Assembly (NCBI RefSeq): GCF_030846195.1
Contig: NZ_JAVCWH010000002.1
Span: 643,444 to 707,443 of the forward strand
DNA: 64,000 nt
Source: Paracoccus yibinensis
Lineage (GTDB): Bacteria; Pseudomonadota; Alphaproteobacteria; Rhodobacterales; Rhodobacteraceae
Reading direction: 5' to 3'
Position 1 is the stretch's first letter. Each line of letters starts with the position of its first letter. Below the pieces are notes generated by a model. The model searched no databases. It was not told the DNA's origin and saw only the letters and a list, made by a program, of their open reading frames with translations. The translations under genes and the position numbers were made by a program. This document shows, in pieces, positions 29,395 to 50,380 of the stretch.

Positions 29395-29397
29395 GAC

Positions 29398-29811
29398 TTA
29401 CCAATCCTCGCGCGCCACAATGCGGGTCAGGACCGGCAACTTGTTCGCGCCCAGGCGCAGGGCTTCACGCGCGATCTCGTCGGACACGCCGTCGATCTCG
29501 AACATGATGCGGCCGGGATGAACGCGGGCGGCCCAGAAATCGACCGATCCCTTGCCCTTACCCATCCGCACTTCGGTCGGCTTCGAGGAAACCGGCACGT
29601 CCGGGAAGATCCGGATCCAGACCCGGCCCTGACGCTTCATGTGGCGGGTGATCGCGCGGCGGGCCGCTTCGATCTGACGGGCAGTCACACGCTCTGGCTC
29701 GGTGGCCTTCAGCGCGTAGGATCCGAAGTTCAGGGCGAAACCGCCCTTGGCCTCGCCGTGGATCCGGCCCTTGTGCTGTTTGCGGAACTTGGTCCGTTTC
29801 GGTTGCAGCAT
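29398..29811 (-). CDS. rplP: 50S ribosomal protein L16
   Basis: This 137-residue protein starts [20 protein letters not shown] and contains [20 protein letters not shown] and [19 protein letters not shown]16 helps shape the A site of the 50S subunit. It follows rpsC by 12 bases. Confidence 0.98.
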   Translation of the reverse strand: MLQPKRTKFRKQHKGRIHGEAKGGFALNFGSYALKATEPERVTARQIEAARRAITRHMKRQGRVWIRIFPDVPVSSKPTEVRMGKGKGSVDFWAARVHPGRIMFEIDGVSDEIAREALRLGANKLPVLTRIVAREDW

Positions 29812-29823
29812 CTTGTTTGCTCC

Positions 29824-30540
29824 TTAGCGCGCGTCGCGGTCACGGCGCGGACCACGGGGGGCCGGACCTTCCTGAGCCTCGGCGGCCTTTCGGTCGCGGG
29901 CCTGGGGGTCATGCTCCATGATCTCGCCCTTGAAGATCCACACCTTCACCCCGATGATCCCATAGGGGGTCGTGGCTTCGGCAAGCGCATAGTCGATGTC
30001 GGCACGCAGGGTGTGCAGGGGCACGCGGCCCTCGCGGTACCATTCGGTCCGCGCGATCTCGGCCCCGCCAAGGCGGCCCGACACGTTCACGCGGATACCC
30101 AGGGCGCCCATGCGCATCGCATTCTGCACGGCCCGCTTCATGGCGCGGCGGAACGAAACCCGACGCTCGAGCTGCTGGGCGATCGATTCCGCGACCAGGG
30201 CGGCATCGACTTCCGGCTTGCGCACTTCGACGATGTTCAGGTGAACTTCCGACTTGGTGAAGTTCGCCAGCTTGTTGCGCAGGACCTCGATATCGGCGCC
30301 CTTCTTGCCGATGATCACGCCCGGACGCGCGGCATGGATCGTCACGCGGCACTTGCGGTGCGGACGCTCGATGATCACGCGGCTGATGCCGGCCTGCTTG
30401 GCTTCCGTCTTGATGAAGTCCCGGATCTTCAGGTCTTCAAGCAGCAGATTGCCATAGTCCTTGTCGTCGGCGTACCAGCGGCTGTCCCAGGTGCGGTTGA
30501 CCTGGAGGCGCATGCCGATCGGATTGACCTTCTGACCCAT
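29824..30540 (-). CDS. rpsC: 30S ribosomal protein S3
   Basis: This 238-residue protein starts [20 protein letters not shown]. It has the KH domain [18 protein letters not shown] and the C-terminal domain [21 protein letters not shown]3 lies at the mRNA entry site. A basic, arginine-rich tail of about 30 residues ends the protein. The start overlaps the rplV stop by one base. Confidence 0.98.
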   Translation of the reverse strand: MGQKVNPIGMRLQVNRTWDSRWYADDKDYGNLLLEDLKIRDFIKTEAKQAGISRVIIERPHRKCRVTIHAARPGVIIGKKGADIEVLRNKLANFTKSEVHLNIVEVRKPEVDAALVAESIAQQLERRVSFRRAMKRAVQNAMRMGALGIRVNVSGRLGGAEIARTEWYREGRVPLHTLRADIDYALAEATTPYGIIGVKVWIFKGEIMEHDPQARDRKAAEAQEGPAPRGPRRDRDAR

Positions 30541-30920
30541 TACGCTTGCTCCTCGACTTGGCGCACCTTGATGGTGATTTCCGAAAACGGCTTCATGATC
30601 TTGCCATAACGGCCACGCGCCCGCGGACGGCCGCGCTTCATCACCAGGTTCTTGCCGACCCAGGCTTCGGCGACGATCAGGTTGTCGACGTCCAGACCAT
30701 GGTTGTTCTCGGCGTTCGCGATCGCCGACTGCAGGCACTTCTTCACGTCGCCTGCTATCCGCTTGTGCGAGAAGGTCAGGTCGGCCAGGGCCTTGTCCAC
30801 CTTCTTGCCGCGGATCAGCTGCGCGACGAGATTCAGCTTCTGCGGCGACGTGCGCAGACCCTTGGTCTTCGCAAACGCTTCGTTTTCCGCCACGCGGCGC
30901 GGATTTTGTTCCTTACCCAT
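30540..30920 (-). CDS. rplV: 50S ribosomal protein L22
   Basis: This 126-residue protein contains [20 protein letters not shown] and the exit-tunnel hairpin [21 protein letters not shown]22 lines the nascent-chain tunnel; its loop is a macrolide-resistance site. The loop looks wild type. Confidence 0.98.
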   Translation of the reverse strand: MGKEQNPRRVAENEAFAKTKGLRTSPQKLNLVAQLIRGKKVDKALADLTFSHKRIAGDVKKCLQSAIANAENNHGLDVDNLIVAEAWVGKNLVMKRGRPRARGRYGKIMKPFSEITIKVRQVEEQA

Positions 30921-30925
30921 GACGC

Positions 30926-31204
30926 TTACTTCCTCTTGGCTTTCTTGTCCGCCGCATGACCGTAATAGGTCCGCGTGGGCGAATATTCACCGAATTTCTG
31001 ACCGATCATTTCCTCGGAGACGGCAACGGGGATGTGCTTCTGCCCGTTGTAGACGCCGAAGGTCAGGCCGACGAATTGCGGCAGGATGGTGGAACGACGC
31101 GACCAGATCTTGATGACGTCGGATTTGCCCGACTCGCGAGCCTTTTCCGCCTTCTTGAGCACATAGGCGTCAACAAAGGGGCCTTTCCAGATAGAACGTG
31201 CCAT
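30926..31204 (-). CDS. rpsS: 30S ribosomal protein S19
   Basis: This 92-residue protein starts [20 protein letters not shown] and contains [20 protein letters not shown] and [21 protein letters not shown]19 sits in the head of the 30S subunit. Confidence 0.98.
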   Translation of the reverse strand: MARSIWKGPFVDAYVLKKAEKARESGKSDVIKIWSRRSTILPQFVGLTFGVYNGQKHIPVAVSEEMIGQKFGEYSPTRTYYGHAADKKAKRK

Positions 31205-31207
31205 AGG

Positions 31208-32047
31208 TCAGCGCCCCTTCTTCTTCGCGTGACGCGACCGCAGGATGTACTTGTCGGTCGCCTTGTTCGAGCGGGTCTTCTTGCCCTTGGTGTCCTTGCC
31301 CCAGGGCGTGACCGGCGTCCGGCCGCCCGAAGTCCGGCCTTCACCACCGCCATGCGGGTGGTCGATCGGGTTCATGGCGACGCCGCGGACGCTGGGACGG
31401 ATGCCCTTGTGGCGGTTCCGGCCGGCCTTGCCCAGGTTCTGGTTCGAGTGGTCGGCGTTCGACACGGCGCCGATGGTCGCCATGCATTCCTGACGGACCA
31501 GGCGCAGCTCGCCCGACGACAGGCGGATCTGGGCATAGCCGCCGTCGCGGCCGACGAACTGGGCATAGGTGCCAGCCGAACGGGCGATCTGGCCGCCCTT
31601 GCCGGGCTTCAGCTCGACGTTGTGGACGATCGTGCCGATGGGCATGCCGCTGAAGGGCATGGCGTTGCCAGGCTTCACGTCGACCTTGGCGCCGGCGATG
31701 ACCTTGTCGCCCACGGCCAGGCGCTGCGGCGCGATGATATAGGCGCGCTCGCCATCCTCATAGCCGATCAGCGCGATGAAGGCGGTGCGGTTGGGATCGT
31801 ATTCGATCCGCTCGACCACGGCGGCCATGTCGAACTTGGTGCGCTTGAAATCGACGATGCGATACAGGCGCTTCGCCCCGCCGCCCTTGCGGCGCATGGT
31901 GATCCGTCCGGTGTTGTTCCGACCGCCGTTCTTGGTCAGACCCTCGGTGAGGGCCTTGACCGGGCGACCTTTCCAAAGCTCCGAACGGTCGATCAGAACC
32001 AGCCCGCGCTGGCCAGGCGTCGTCGGTTTATACGACTTCAATGCCAT
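31208..32047 (-). CDS. rplB: 50S ribosomal protein L2
   Basis: This 279-residue protein contains [16 protein letters not shown], the residues around [16 protein letters not shown] near position 225, and a basic C-terminus. L2 is needed for peptidyl-transferase centre assembly; the conserved histidine is in the HPHGGGE motif. It follows rplW by 94 bases. Confidence 0.98.
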   Translation of the reverse strand: MALKSYKPTTPGQRGLVLIDRSELWKGRPVKALTEGLTKNGGRNNTGRITMRRKGGGAKRLYRIVDFKRTKFDMAAVVERIEYDPNRTAFIALIGYEDGERAYIIAPQRLAVGDKVIAGAKVDVKPGNAMPFSGMPIGTIVHNVELKPGKGGQIARSAGTYAQFVGRDGGYAQIRLSSGELRLVRQECMATIGAVSNADHSNQNLGKAGRNRHKGIRPSVRGVAMNPIDHPHGGGEGRTSGGRTPVTPWGKDTKGKKTRSNKATDKYILRSRHAKKKGR

Positions 32048-32100
32048 CTTTCTGTCTTCCGTTGCTTTGGACCAGGGTGGTCCGTTGTCGTCAAAAGATC

Positions 32101-32125
32101 GCGGCCCCGGTCAAGCCAGGGCCGC
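32101..32125 (-). promoter_or_regulatory. Hairpin between rplW and rplB
   Basis: GCGGCCC and GGGCCGC form a 7-bp stem, followed on the minus strand by GATCTTTTG. It is 53 bases upstream of rplB and could act as an attenuator or as an mRNA-stabilising element. Confidence 0.45.
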
Positions 32126-32141
32126 AGAGTCCCGCCTGCTA

Positions 32142-32438
32142 TCAGAGTCCGGTGGAGACGTCGATAGTGTTACCCTCTTCCAAGGTGACATAGGCTTTCT
32201 TCACGTCGCTGCGGCGTCCCAGGATCCCCCGGAAACGCTTCTGCTTGCCCTTGGTGACGGTGGTGTTGACCGCCTTCACCTTGACGCCGAACAGGGCCTC
32301 GACCGCCTGCTTGATCTGCGGCTTGGTCGAGTCCTTGGCCACCTGAAAGACCACGCCGTTGTTTTCCGACGTCATGGTGGCTTTCTCGGTGATGATCGGC
32401 TTGACGATCACGTCGTAATGTTCAGCTTTCGCGCTCAT
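32142..32438 (-). CDS. rplW: 50S ribosomal protein L23
   Basis: This 98-residue protein contains [35 protein letters not shown] and [14 protein letters not shown]23 at the tunnel exit docks trigger factor and SRP. It overlaps rplD by four bases (ATGA). Confidence 0.98.
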   Translation of the reverse strand: MSAKAEHYDVIVKPIITEKATMTSENNGVVFQVAKDSTKPQIKQAVEALFGVKVKAVNTTVTKGKQKRFRGILGRRSDVKKAYVTLEEGNTIDVSTGL

Positions 32439-33055
32439 TTCAAACGAGCCTCCAGAGCTTCGACGCCCGAACGCGTGATCACCAGCGTGTCGCGCTTCAG
32501 GATGTCATACACGTTGGCACCCATCGACGGCAGGATGTCCACGCCTTCGATGTTGCGGGCGGCGCGGGCGAAGCCTTCGTTGACTTCGGCACCATCGATC
32601 ACCAGCACGCGCTTCCAGCCGTTTTCCTTGACGGCCTTGGCGACGGCAGAGGTCTTGGCATCGGCGAGGTTCAGATCCTCGATGATGACCAGTTCACCCG
32701 CGGTTGCCTTGGCGGACAGGGCATGGCGCAGACCCAGGGCGCGCACCTTCTTGGGCAGATCGAAGGCGTGCGAGCGCGGGGTCGGGCCTTTGTAGGTGCC
32801 GCCGTGACGGAAGGTCGGCGCCTTGCGGGAACCGTGACGAGCGCCGCCGGTGCCCTTCTGGCGATAGATCTTCTTGGTCGAATAGCTGACATCCGACTTG
32901 CCCAGCACCGAGTGGGTGCCTGCCTGCGCCTTGGCGCGCTGCCAGCGGACGACGCGCTGCAGGATGTCGCCACGCGGCTCCAGCCCGAAGATCTCGTCGG
33001 CCAGCTCGATTTCACCGGCCTTGCCGGCGTCCAGCTTGATCACATCGAGTTTCAT
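32435..33055 (-). CDS. rplD: 50S ribosomal protein L4
   Basis: This 206-residue protein contains the tunnel-loop motif [20 protein letters not shown]. It also has the [20 protein letters not shown] segment. In gammaproteobacteria L4 represses its own operon through the S10 leader; whether this happens here is unknown. ATG 33055 overlaps the rplC stop (ATGA). Confidence 0.98.
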   Translation of the reverse strand: MKLDVIKLDAGKAGEIELADEIFGLEPRGDILQRVVRWQRAKAQAGTHSVLGKSDVSYSTKKIYRQKGTGGARHGSRKAPTFRHGGTYKGPTPRSHAFDLPKKVRALGLRHALSAKATAGELVIIEDLNLADAKTSAVAKAVKENGWKRVLVIDGAEVNEGFARAARNIEGVDILPSMGANVYDILKRDTLVITRSGVEALEARLK

Positions 33056-33912
33056 CACTTGTCTCCTTCGGGCGCAGCATCGCCGTCAGCCGCCTCGGCA
33101 GTCGAAGTCTGGGCTTCGGCCAGCGCGGCCTCCTCGGCGGCGGCGGCTTCGGCAGCAGCGGCCTGGCGGGCGGCCTCCTCGGCAGCAGCGGCTTCGGCAG
33201 CAGCAGCTTCGGCGGCGCGACGGGCCTCCTCGGCGGCGGACCTCAGAGCAGCCGGGTAGATCACGTTGCCAGGCGTCGCTTTCTTCACGGCGTCCTTGAT
33301 CGTGACCCAGCCACCCTTCGAACCGGGAACAGAGCCCTTGACCATGATCAGGCCACGGTCGGCATCGGTGCGCACGACTTGCAGGTTCTGGGTCGTCACG
33401 CGGACGGCACCCAGATGGCCGGCCATCTTCTTGCCCTTGAACACCTTCCCGGGGTCCTGGCACTGGCCGGTCGAACCGTGCGAACGGTGGCTGATCGACA
33501 CGCCGTGCGAGGCACGCAGACCACCGAAGTTGTGGCGCTTCATGGCGCCCGCGAAACCTTTACCGATCGAGGTGCCGGCGATGTCCACGAACTGACCCGC
33601 GAAGTAGTGGTCAGCCGTGATCTCCTCGCCGACATTGATCAGGTTTTCTTCGGCCACGCGGAATTCCGCGATCTTGCGCTTGGGCGCGACCGAGGCCTTG
33701 GCGAAGTGGCCGCGCATCGCGGCGGTCGTGCGCTTGGCCTTGGCGACACCGGCGCCCAGCTGGACGGCGGTATAGCCGTCGCGGGCGGCGGTACGCTGAT
33801 CGACGACCTGGAGGTTGTCCAGTTGCAGAACCGTCACCGGAACCTGACGGCCGTCTTCCAGGAACAGCCGGGTCATGCCCAGTTTCTTGGCGATAACACC
33901 AGTACGCAGCAT
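33055..33912 (-). CDS. rplC: 50S ribosomal protein L3 with Ala/Glu-rich C-terminal extension
   Basis: Residues 1-220 are a normal L3, with [19 protein letters not shown] and [29 protein letters not shown]. The protein continues to 285 residues with a tail made mainly of alanine and glutamate (about 222-285), likely a long helix. E. coli L3 is 209 residues and lacks it. ATG 33912 is preferred over 33915 because of its spacing from AGGAGG. Confidence 0.97.
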   Translation of the reverse strand: MLRTGVIAKKLGMTRLFLEDGRQVPVTVLQLDNLQVVDQRTAARDGYTAVQLGAGVAKAKRTTAAMRGHFAKASVAPKRKIAEFRVAEENLINVGEEITADHYFAGQFVDIAGTSIGKGFAGAMKRHNFGGLRASHGVSISHRSHGSTGQCQDPGKVFKGKKMAGHLGAVRVTTQNLQVVRTDADRGLIMVKGSVPGSKGGWVTIKDAVKKATPGNVIYPAALRSAAEEARRAAEAAAAEAAAAEEAARQAAAAEAAAAEEAALAEAQTSTAEAADGDAAPEGDK

Positions 33913-33922
33913 CATCCCCTCC

Positions 33923-34231
33923 TTACACCTTGATCTCGACATCCACGCCGGCGGCGAGGTCGAGCTTCATCAGCGCGTCAACGGTCTGCGGGGTCGGATC
34001 GACGATGTCCAGCAGGCGCTTGTGCGTGCGGATTTCCCACTGATCGCGCGACTTCTTGTCGATATGCGGGCCGCGAAGGACGGTGAATTTCTCGATCTTG
34101 TTCGGAAGCGGGATCGGGCCGCGGACAGTCGCACCGGTGCGCTTGGCCGTGTTGACGATTTCCTGGGTGCTGGCTTCCAGCACGCGGTAATCGAACGCCT
34201 TCAGCCGGATGCGGATATTCTGACTTTGCAT
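33923..34231 (-). CDS. rpsJ: 30S ribosomal protein S10
   Basis: This 102-residue protein starts [20 protein letters not shown] and contains [20 protein letters not shown] and REQF-like [15 protein letters not shown]10 also serves as NusE in antitermination. ATG 34231 gives the standard length. It is the first gene of the S10 unit and has a leader of about 150 bases. Confidence 0.98.
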   Translation of the reverse strand: MQSQNIRIRLKAFDYRVLEASTQEIVNTAKRTGATVRGPIPLPNKIEKFTVLRGPHIDKKSRDQWEIRTHKRLLDIVDPTPQTVDALMKLDLAAGVDVEIKV

Positions 34232-34315
34232 AGTCATCCCTCTGACGGGGAGTTCCAGTCGAGAGGCTGACATCGCACCACGCGGCGCCAGCATCGGACC
34301 GTACAAAAACTGCAA

Positions 34316-34336
34316 GGCCGCCCTGACAAGGCGGCC
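34316..34336 (-). promoter_or_regulatory. Possible attenuator hairpin in the S10 leader
   Basis: GGCCGCC and GGCGGCC form a perfect 7-bp stem with a 7-base loop. The minus strand then reads TTGCAGTTTTTG. It lies between the promoter at 34389 and rpsJ, about 85 bases before the start codon. Confidence 0.5.
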
Positions 34337-34388
34337 GCGCGCAAGGCAAGCGAATCTCGGCGCAAGGCGGATTCGACTGCGATGCGGG

Positions 34389-34418
34389 CCTATAGCCTCT
34401 TTGGAAGGCAGACGTCAA
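34389..34418 (-). promoter_or_regulatory. Putative S10 operon promoter
   Basis: TTGACG (34418-34413) and TATAGG (34394-34389) are 18 bases apart on the minus strand. It lies after the tuf terminator and about 155 bases upstream of rpsJ. With the hairpin at 34316, the terminator at 34522 and the repeat at 34563 it accounts for the 376-base gene-free gap 34232-34607. Confidence 0.6.
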
Positions 34419-34521
34419 GCACGATCGGCCCTGTTTCCCGACAGAAAGGCCGCCCTGTTCTTGGGACAGCCCTGTCGTAGACATTCCCGGTGGACGCAAC
34501 CAACCCAGCCCATATGAACAA

Positions 34522-34543
34522 GCCCGCCCCTTTCGGGACGGAC
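34522..34543 (-). terminator. Terminator of the str operon after tuf
   Basis: A 9-bp stem with two G-U pairs and a GAAA-type loop lies about 65 bases after the tuf stop. The minus strand continues TTGTT. A stem with the same loop follows the second tuf copy at 63836. Confidence 0.65.
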
Positions 34544-34562
34544 TTCGGTTTCACCACAGCGG

Positions 34563-34598
34563 CGTAGGGTGAGTGTTCACACGCACCGCTACCCTACG
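34563..34598. repeat. Palindromic repeat (divergent copy) after tuf
   Basis: CGTAGGGT (34563-34570) and ACCCTACG (34591-34598) are perfect inverted arms around a degenerate GTG/CAC core. The element ends 10 bases from the tuf stop. The outer arms match the flanks of the other family members. Confidence 0.8.
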
Positions 34599-34607
34599 CG
34601 GCCTTGA

Positions 34608-35783
<1,176 letters not shown>

Positions 35784-35818
35784 AGCGCAGGATTCCTCAA
35801 TTCATTGACTCATGGGAT

Positions 35819-35840
35819 GGGCGGGACCAAGGCCCCGCCC
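35819..35840. repeat. Hairpin after fusA
   Basis: GGGCGGG and CCCGCCC form a 7-bp stem with an 8-base loop, 6 bases after the fusA stop. There is no T-run. It fits the pattern of stems directly after stop codons in this cluster. Confidence 0.55.
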
Positions 35841-35846
35841 CGCCGA

Positions 35847-37970
<2,124 letters not shown>

Positions 37971-37988
37971 GGTGGGGATCCTTTCGCC

Positions 37989-38471
<483 letters not shown>

Positions 38472-38843
38472 TTACTTCGGACGCTTGGCGCCGTATTTCG
38501 AACGACGCTGGCGACGATCCTTGACGCCCTGGGTATCCAGCACACCGCGCAGGATGTGATAACGGACACCCGGAAGGTCTTTCACGCGGCCGCCGCGGAT
38601 CAGCACGACGCTGTGTTCCTGCAGGTTGTGCTTTTCGCCCGGGATGTAGGAGATGACCTCGAAGCCATTCGTCAGGCGGACCTTGGCCACCTTACGCATA
38701 GCGGAGTTCGGTTTCTTCGGCGTCGTGGTATAGACGCGCGTGCAGACGCCGCGCTTCTGCGGGCAGCCTTGCAGGTGCTGCGACTTCGAGCGCTGCACCT
38801 TGGGCTGCCGCGGTTTGCGGATCAGCTGTTGGATCGTCGGCAT
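38472..38843 (-). CDS. rpsL: 30S ribosomal protein S12
   Basis: This 123-residue decoding-centre protein starts [15 protein letters not shown]. The [19 protein letters not shown] and [16 protein letters not shown] loops keep the lysines whose change gives streptomycin resistance, so it looks streptomycin sensitive at these sites. It is the first gene of the str operon. Confidence 0.99.
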   Translation of the reverse strand: MPTIQQLIRKPRQPKVQRSKSQHLQGCPQKRGVCTRVYTTTPKKPNSAMRKVAKVRLTNGFEVISYIPGEKHNLQEHSVVLIRGGRVKDLPGVRYHILRGVLDTQGVKDRRQRRSKYGAKRPK

Positions 38844-38873
38844 TCGGTTCCCCGTCTTGCTCTGTCAATACTC

Positions 38874-38956
38874 GCAGCAAACCTGCTGCGCCGCTTCTCG
38901 ACGGCATTCCGCGCGAATCGCGAAATGCCAAACCCTTCCTGCCCCGGAATCCGGGG
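38874..38956 (-). promoter_or_regulatory. Structured 5' leader of the str operon
   Basis: Three inverted repeats lie in series between promoter and rpsL: CCCCGG/CCGGGG (38942-38956), an 11-bp stem with one mismatch (38903-38929), and GCAGC/GCTGC (38874-38889). The leader is about 200 bases. Its role is unknown; autoregulation by a ribosomal protein is a reasonable guess. Confidence 0.5.
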
Positions 38957-39052
38957 TGGAGGGGAAAATTCCAGAGGATCGAGGCAGTTGGACGCCCGGA
39001 TCGTGACCACGAAAGGTTCTGGTCCCCGAACGGTTTCCCGGCGGGTGTGCGG

Positions 39053-39081
39053 CGTATAGGGGGAATCGCCGGGGGTGTCAA
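39053..39081 (-). promoter_or_regulatory. Promoter of the str operon
   Basis: Perfect TTGACA (39081-39076) and TATACG (39058-39053) are separated by exactly 17 bases on the minus strand. The -35 overlaps the stop codon of the upstream glycosyltransferase gene. This is the best promoter match in the window and fits a highly expressed operon. Confidence 0.75.
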
Positions 39082-39920
39082 CAAGACCAGCCGGGGCTGT
39101 CCACGCGGAACACGGCCTTGGACAGGTCGTCCAGAACCCTGCGGTCCAGTCCGAAGCGGCGGGACAGCTGGCGATCCAGGGCATCGGGAGCGATATCCCA
39201 GGGCAGACCCGGTCCCATGTCGCCCGAGTCGCTGTCCGCATGGATCGACCGGATGAACATCAAGGGCCGCGTGACCGCAACGCACGGCATCCACAGCGGC
39301 AGCTTCGTATGGTTGAAATGCAGCGCGGTCTTTTCCTCGTCGGGCCGCAGGAAAATGGTCAGGGCAACGCCCATGTTGTGCGCGATCCAGGGGACGAAAT
39401 CGGCCCCCCCTGCCCCCGCTCGCAGCATCAGCCCGCGCGAATGATCCAGCGACAGCCGCCCCTCGGGCAGCCACAGGGGTTGCACCGCCGCGAAATCCCG
39501 GCGGGCCGTGGCGACATAGTCCAGGGCCACCGCGTCGTCGTCGTCATTGCGGAAATGGCCCACGACATTGGCCTGGGGATCGACATGGGGGGCGATTGCG
39601 GCCCGGCAGGCGTCCAGGTGCCGATCCATCGGCGGCACCAGTTCCAGGCGCAGCCAGGGGTTGGCCTGGGACAGGTCGCGCAGACGGGACAGATAGGGTT
39701 CCGGCAGGTCGGGGCCGGTCATGACGACCAGAGTGAAATCGGGGTCCGTCTGCGCCCGCCAGCCTGGCAGCGCCAGCGTGGTGAACCACAGCCATCGCCG
39801 CGCCAGACGCTCGGAATCATAAAGGAAGGCCCGCCGCTCCTCCAGACTGGAGTGGTCCTTCTGATAGCCGCGCAACCCAAGATAGGAGAACCGGCACAGG
39901 CCCAGCATCTGCACCCGCAT
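39078..39920 (-). CDS. Putative rhamnosyltransferase-like glycosyltransferase
   Basis: This 280-residue protein has RFSYLG near the N-terminus, TLVVMTGPDLPEPY, and the acidic cluster HFRNDDDDAVALDYV near residue 125, which probably binds metal and nucleotide sugar. It resembles the family annotated as putative rhamnosyl transferase in Rhodobacteraceae; the sugar and acceptor are not predictable. ATG 39920 overlaps the upstream stop. Its end overlaps the str promoter. Confidence 0.75.
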   Translation of the reverse strand: MRVQMLGLCRFSYLGLRGYQKDHSSLEERRAFLYDSERLARRWLWFTTLALPGWRAQTDPDFTLVVMTGPDLPEPYLSRLRDLSQANPWLRLELVPPMDRHLDACRAAIAPHVDPQANVVGHFRNDDDDAVALDYVATARRDFAAVQPLWLPEGRLSLDHSRGLMLRAGAGGADFVPWIAHNMGVALTIFLRPDEEKTALHFNHTKLPLWMPCVAVTRPLMFIRSIHADSDSGDMGPGLPWDIAPDALDRQLSRRFGLDRRVLDDLSKAVFRVDSPGWSC

Positions 39921-40858
39921 CAGCGCGCCCTGCCGATCTGCGCCTCGCGCCAGATGGTATAGATGCCCGCCGCAACCACCAGGCTGGATCCTGCCCAGGT
40001 CCACAGGTCAGGCCATTCACCGAAGACGATCAGCCCCATCAGGATCGCCACCAGCAGCGAGGTATAGCGGAAGGGCGCGACATAGGACATCTCGCCCATC
40101 CGCATCGAGGCCACGGCACTGACATAACCCACCGTCAGAAAGGCGCTGCCCATCAGCAGCAGCAGGATCTGCGACGGGCTGGGCATCACCCAGCCCTGCC
40201 ACAGGCTGATCACCAGGCCGACCAGCGTCACCCCTGCCGCCGCATAGAAGGCGATCGTGGCCGAGGTGATGTCGCCGCCGAAGTTGCGTGTCGCCAGGTC
40301 GCGCAGCGCGACCATCGCCATTGCGCCCACGGCAACGACAGCCCAGGGGCCGAAGACCTCGCCCCCCGGCCGCAGGATCAGAAGAACGCCCCCGAAGCCT
40401 GCGATCACCGCGCCGATGCGACGCCAGCCCAGGATTTCCCCGAAGAACAGCGCGGCGGCCACCATCACCACCAGCGGAAGCGCCTGCATGATCGCGGACA
40501 GATCGCCCATTGCCATGTGCTGCAAGGCGTTGAGAAACAGGATCGTCGAGGCGATCTCCCCGAAGGTCCGCCACATCATCGGTCCCCGCGCGCCCTTGCG
40601 GATCCGCAGGTCCAGGCCTCCCAGGCGGGGCGCGACTGCTGCGATGAAGGCCATCACGAAGACCCCGCGCAAGGCAATGGCCTGATAGAGCGGCATGTCC
40701 TGAGCCACGAACTTCATCACCGTGTCGTTCAGCCCAAAAGCCACCATGCACAGCGTCATGATCAGCGCGCCACGCAGGTTATCGCCGGGCTGATGCGGCA
40801 GCGGACGAACCGAGGCAGGCCGGACGCGACGGCTGGGGGACAGGATCGGGGTGCGCAT
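39920..40858 (-). CDS. EamA-type (DMT superfamily) transporter
   Basis: This 312-residue protein has about ten hydrophobic helices in two EamA repeats, the first starting GALIMTLCMVAFGLNDTVMK and the second near WAVVAVGAMAMVALRD. Such carriers export metabolites; the substrate is unknown. It is coupled to the glycosyltransferase by a one- to four-base overlap. It is divergent from the channel gene at 41090. Confidence 0.85.
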   Translation of the reverse strand: MRTPILSPSRRVRPASVRPLPHQPGDNLRGALIMTLCMVAFGLNDTVMKFVAQDMPLYQAIALRGVFVMAFIAAVAPRLGGLDLRIRKGARGPMMWRTFGEIASTILFLNALQHMAMGDLSAIMQALPLVVMVAAALFFGEILGWRRIGAVIAGFGGVLLILRPGGEVFGPWAVVAVGAMAMVALRDLATRNFGGDITSATIAFYAAAGVTLVGLVISLWQGWVMPSPSQILLLLMGSAFLTVGYVSAVASMRMGEMSYVAPFRYTSLLVAILMGLIVFGEWPDLWTWAGSSLVVAAGIYTIWREAQIGRAR

Positions 40859-41089
40859 GACGGGATCCACAACAGGATGGTGCTTCCCCGTTAGGCATTG
40901 GTATGGTGCCGGGCAAGCGAATTTTGCAGGACACGCAAGCAGATACCGCCGATCGCGGCGCATCGCATTTTAAACCGCCGCGATATGCTGTGTGGGACAG
41001 TTTTGCATAACCCCCCGCACCGCTTTGCCCTAAGGCGAGCCTGCAACAGGCCGGCGCATTTGCGGCCGGTCAGACCCTGGGAACCCCGG

Positions 41090-41593
41090 ATGCTGCTTCC
41101 GCTTTCACTTCTTTTCGTTGGCGCGGTCCTGACGCTCAATGGGCTGTGGATGATGAACCGTGTTTCGGACAGGGAAATCGTCGTCATCAACCTTGCGACG
41201 GCATTCATCACCGGAACCGTCGCGGTCCTGTCCATGATCGGGGCCGACACCCCTGCCGCCGTGAAGGGGGCAGCCCTGACACTGCTGTTCAGCCTGACCT
41301 ATCTGTGGGTGGGGATCAACCGCCTGACCGCATCAGACGGGCGAGGGCTGGGCTGGTTCAGTCTTTTCGTGGCGATCTCGGTCTTGCCGGAAGCCGTGGT
41401 CACGCTGCGCCAGGCCAGCGATCCGATGACGCTTTGGCTGGGTCTGTGCTGGGCCTGCTGGGCGGGCCTGTGGTTTCTCTACTTTCTTTTGCTGGCGCTC
41501 CGTTGGCCGCTTGAGAGGACCGCCTCCGCTGCCACACTGGCCAGCGGCATCCTCACCGCCTGGATGCCCGCCCTGGCGATGCTCTATTCCTGA
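41090..41593 (+). CDS. AmiS/UreI family channel
   Basis: This 167-residue protein has six predicted helices and opens with LLFVGAVLTLNGLWMMNRV, as in the AmiS/UreI family of urea and short-chain amide channels. LTYLWVGINRL and the C-terminal LEGILTA-like LASGILTAWMPA are also in place. No urease or amidase genes lie near it, so it is an orphan here. ATG 41090 opens directly onto the first helix. The 231-base upstream gap holds nothing recognisable apart from divergent promoter space. Confidence 0.82.
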   Translation: MLLPLSLLFVGAVLTLNGLWMMNRVSDREIVVINLATAFITGTVAVLSMIGADTPAAVKGAALTLLFSLTYLWVGINRLTASDGRGLGWFSLFVAISVLPEAVVTLRQASDPMTLWLGLCWACWAGLWFLYFLLLALRWPLERTASAATLASGILTAWMPALAMLYS

Positions 41594-41631
41594 GATATTG
41601 ACCGGGGCCTGAACCGCAGCCCGAAATCACG

Positions 41632-41659
41632 AAAGGCCCGGCATCGCTGCCGGGCCTTT
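41632..41659. terminator. Bidirectional terminator between channel gene and rpoC
   Basis: AAAGGCCCGGC and GCCGGGCCTTT form a perfect 11-bp stem with a 6-base loop, lying between converging genes. A and T runs flank both sides. It should end the rpoBC transcript. Confidence 0.85.
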
Positions 41660-41678
41660 GCATGTCATGGCGAACCGA

Positions 41679-45911
<4,233 letters not shown>

Positions 45912-45946
45912 TCTTTTTTCCTAATGAAAGGGCGCGGGGGAGAGAC

Positions 45947-46001
45947 GGTGCGTGAAGATCACGCACCCTACGGCATGGTAGGGTGCGTGCTTGCACGCAC
46001 C
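45947..46001. repeat. Two tandem palindromic repeats between rpoB and rpoC
   Basis: GGTGCGTGA-N3-TCACGCACC (45947-45967) and GGTGCGTGC-TT-GCACGCACC (45982-46001) share the CACCCTA/TAGGGTG flank. The second ends 2 bases from the rpoB stop and is identical to the copy after rplP. They make up most of the rpoB-rpoC gap. Confidence 0.9.
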
Positions 46002-46002
46002 G

Positions 46003-50148
<4,146 letters not shown>

Positions 50149-50324
50149 GGGGTCTTGTCACCTTTCGTCTTCGCGCGCGGTCCTGGTCGGGGCACCCAGG
50201 ACACGGGCCTACGAATGCAGGGGGTAAAGGTTCCATTCGTGCCGAGCGTCCCACCGCCCGGCTCCCGAACCTTGAACATGCCCTGAAGGAATGTCTGATC
50301 CAGACCGCCCTTCAAGACAGGTTC

Positions 50325-50354
50325 GGCAGGGATCGGGAAACCCCGAACCCTGCC
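50325..50354 (-). promoter_or_regulatory. Attenuator-like hairpin between rplL and rpoB
   Basis: A 12-bp stem with one internal T-T mismatch (GGCAGGG...CCCTGCC) and a 4-base loop lies 27 bases after the rplL stop. No U-tract follows. E. coli has an attenuator and an RNase III site at the same place, so a comparable role is likely. Confidence 0.5.
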
Positions 50355-50380
50355 CTTTTCCGATCAGCCAGAAAGGCCGA

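Noticed and set aside
33100..33250. The repetitive GCx codons in the L3 tail as a separate repeat element
   Set aside because: They stay in frame and are explained by an Ala/Glu-rich protein tail.
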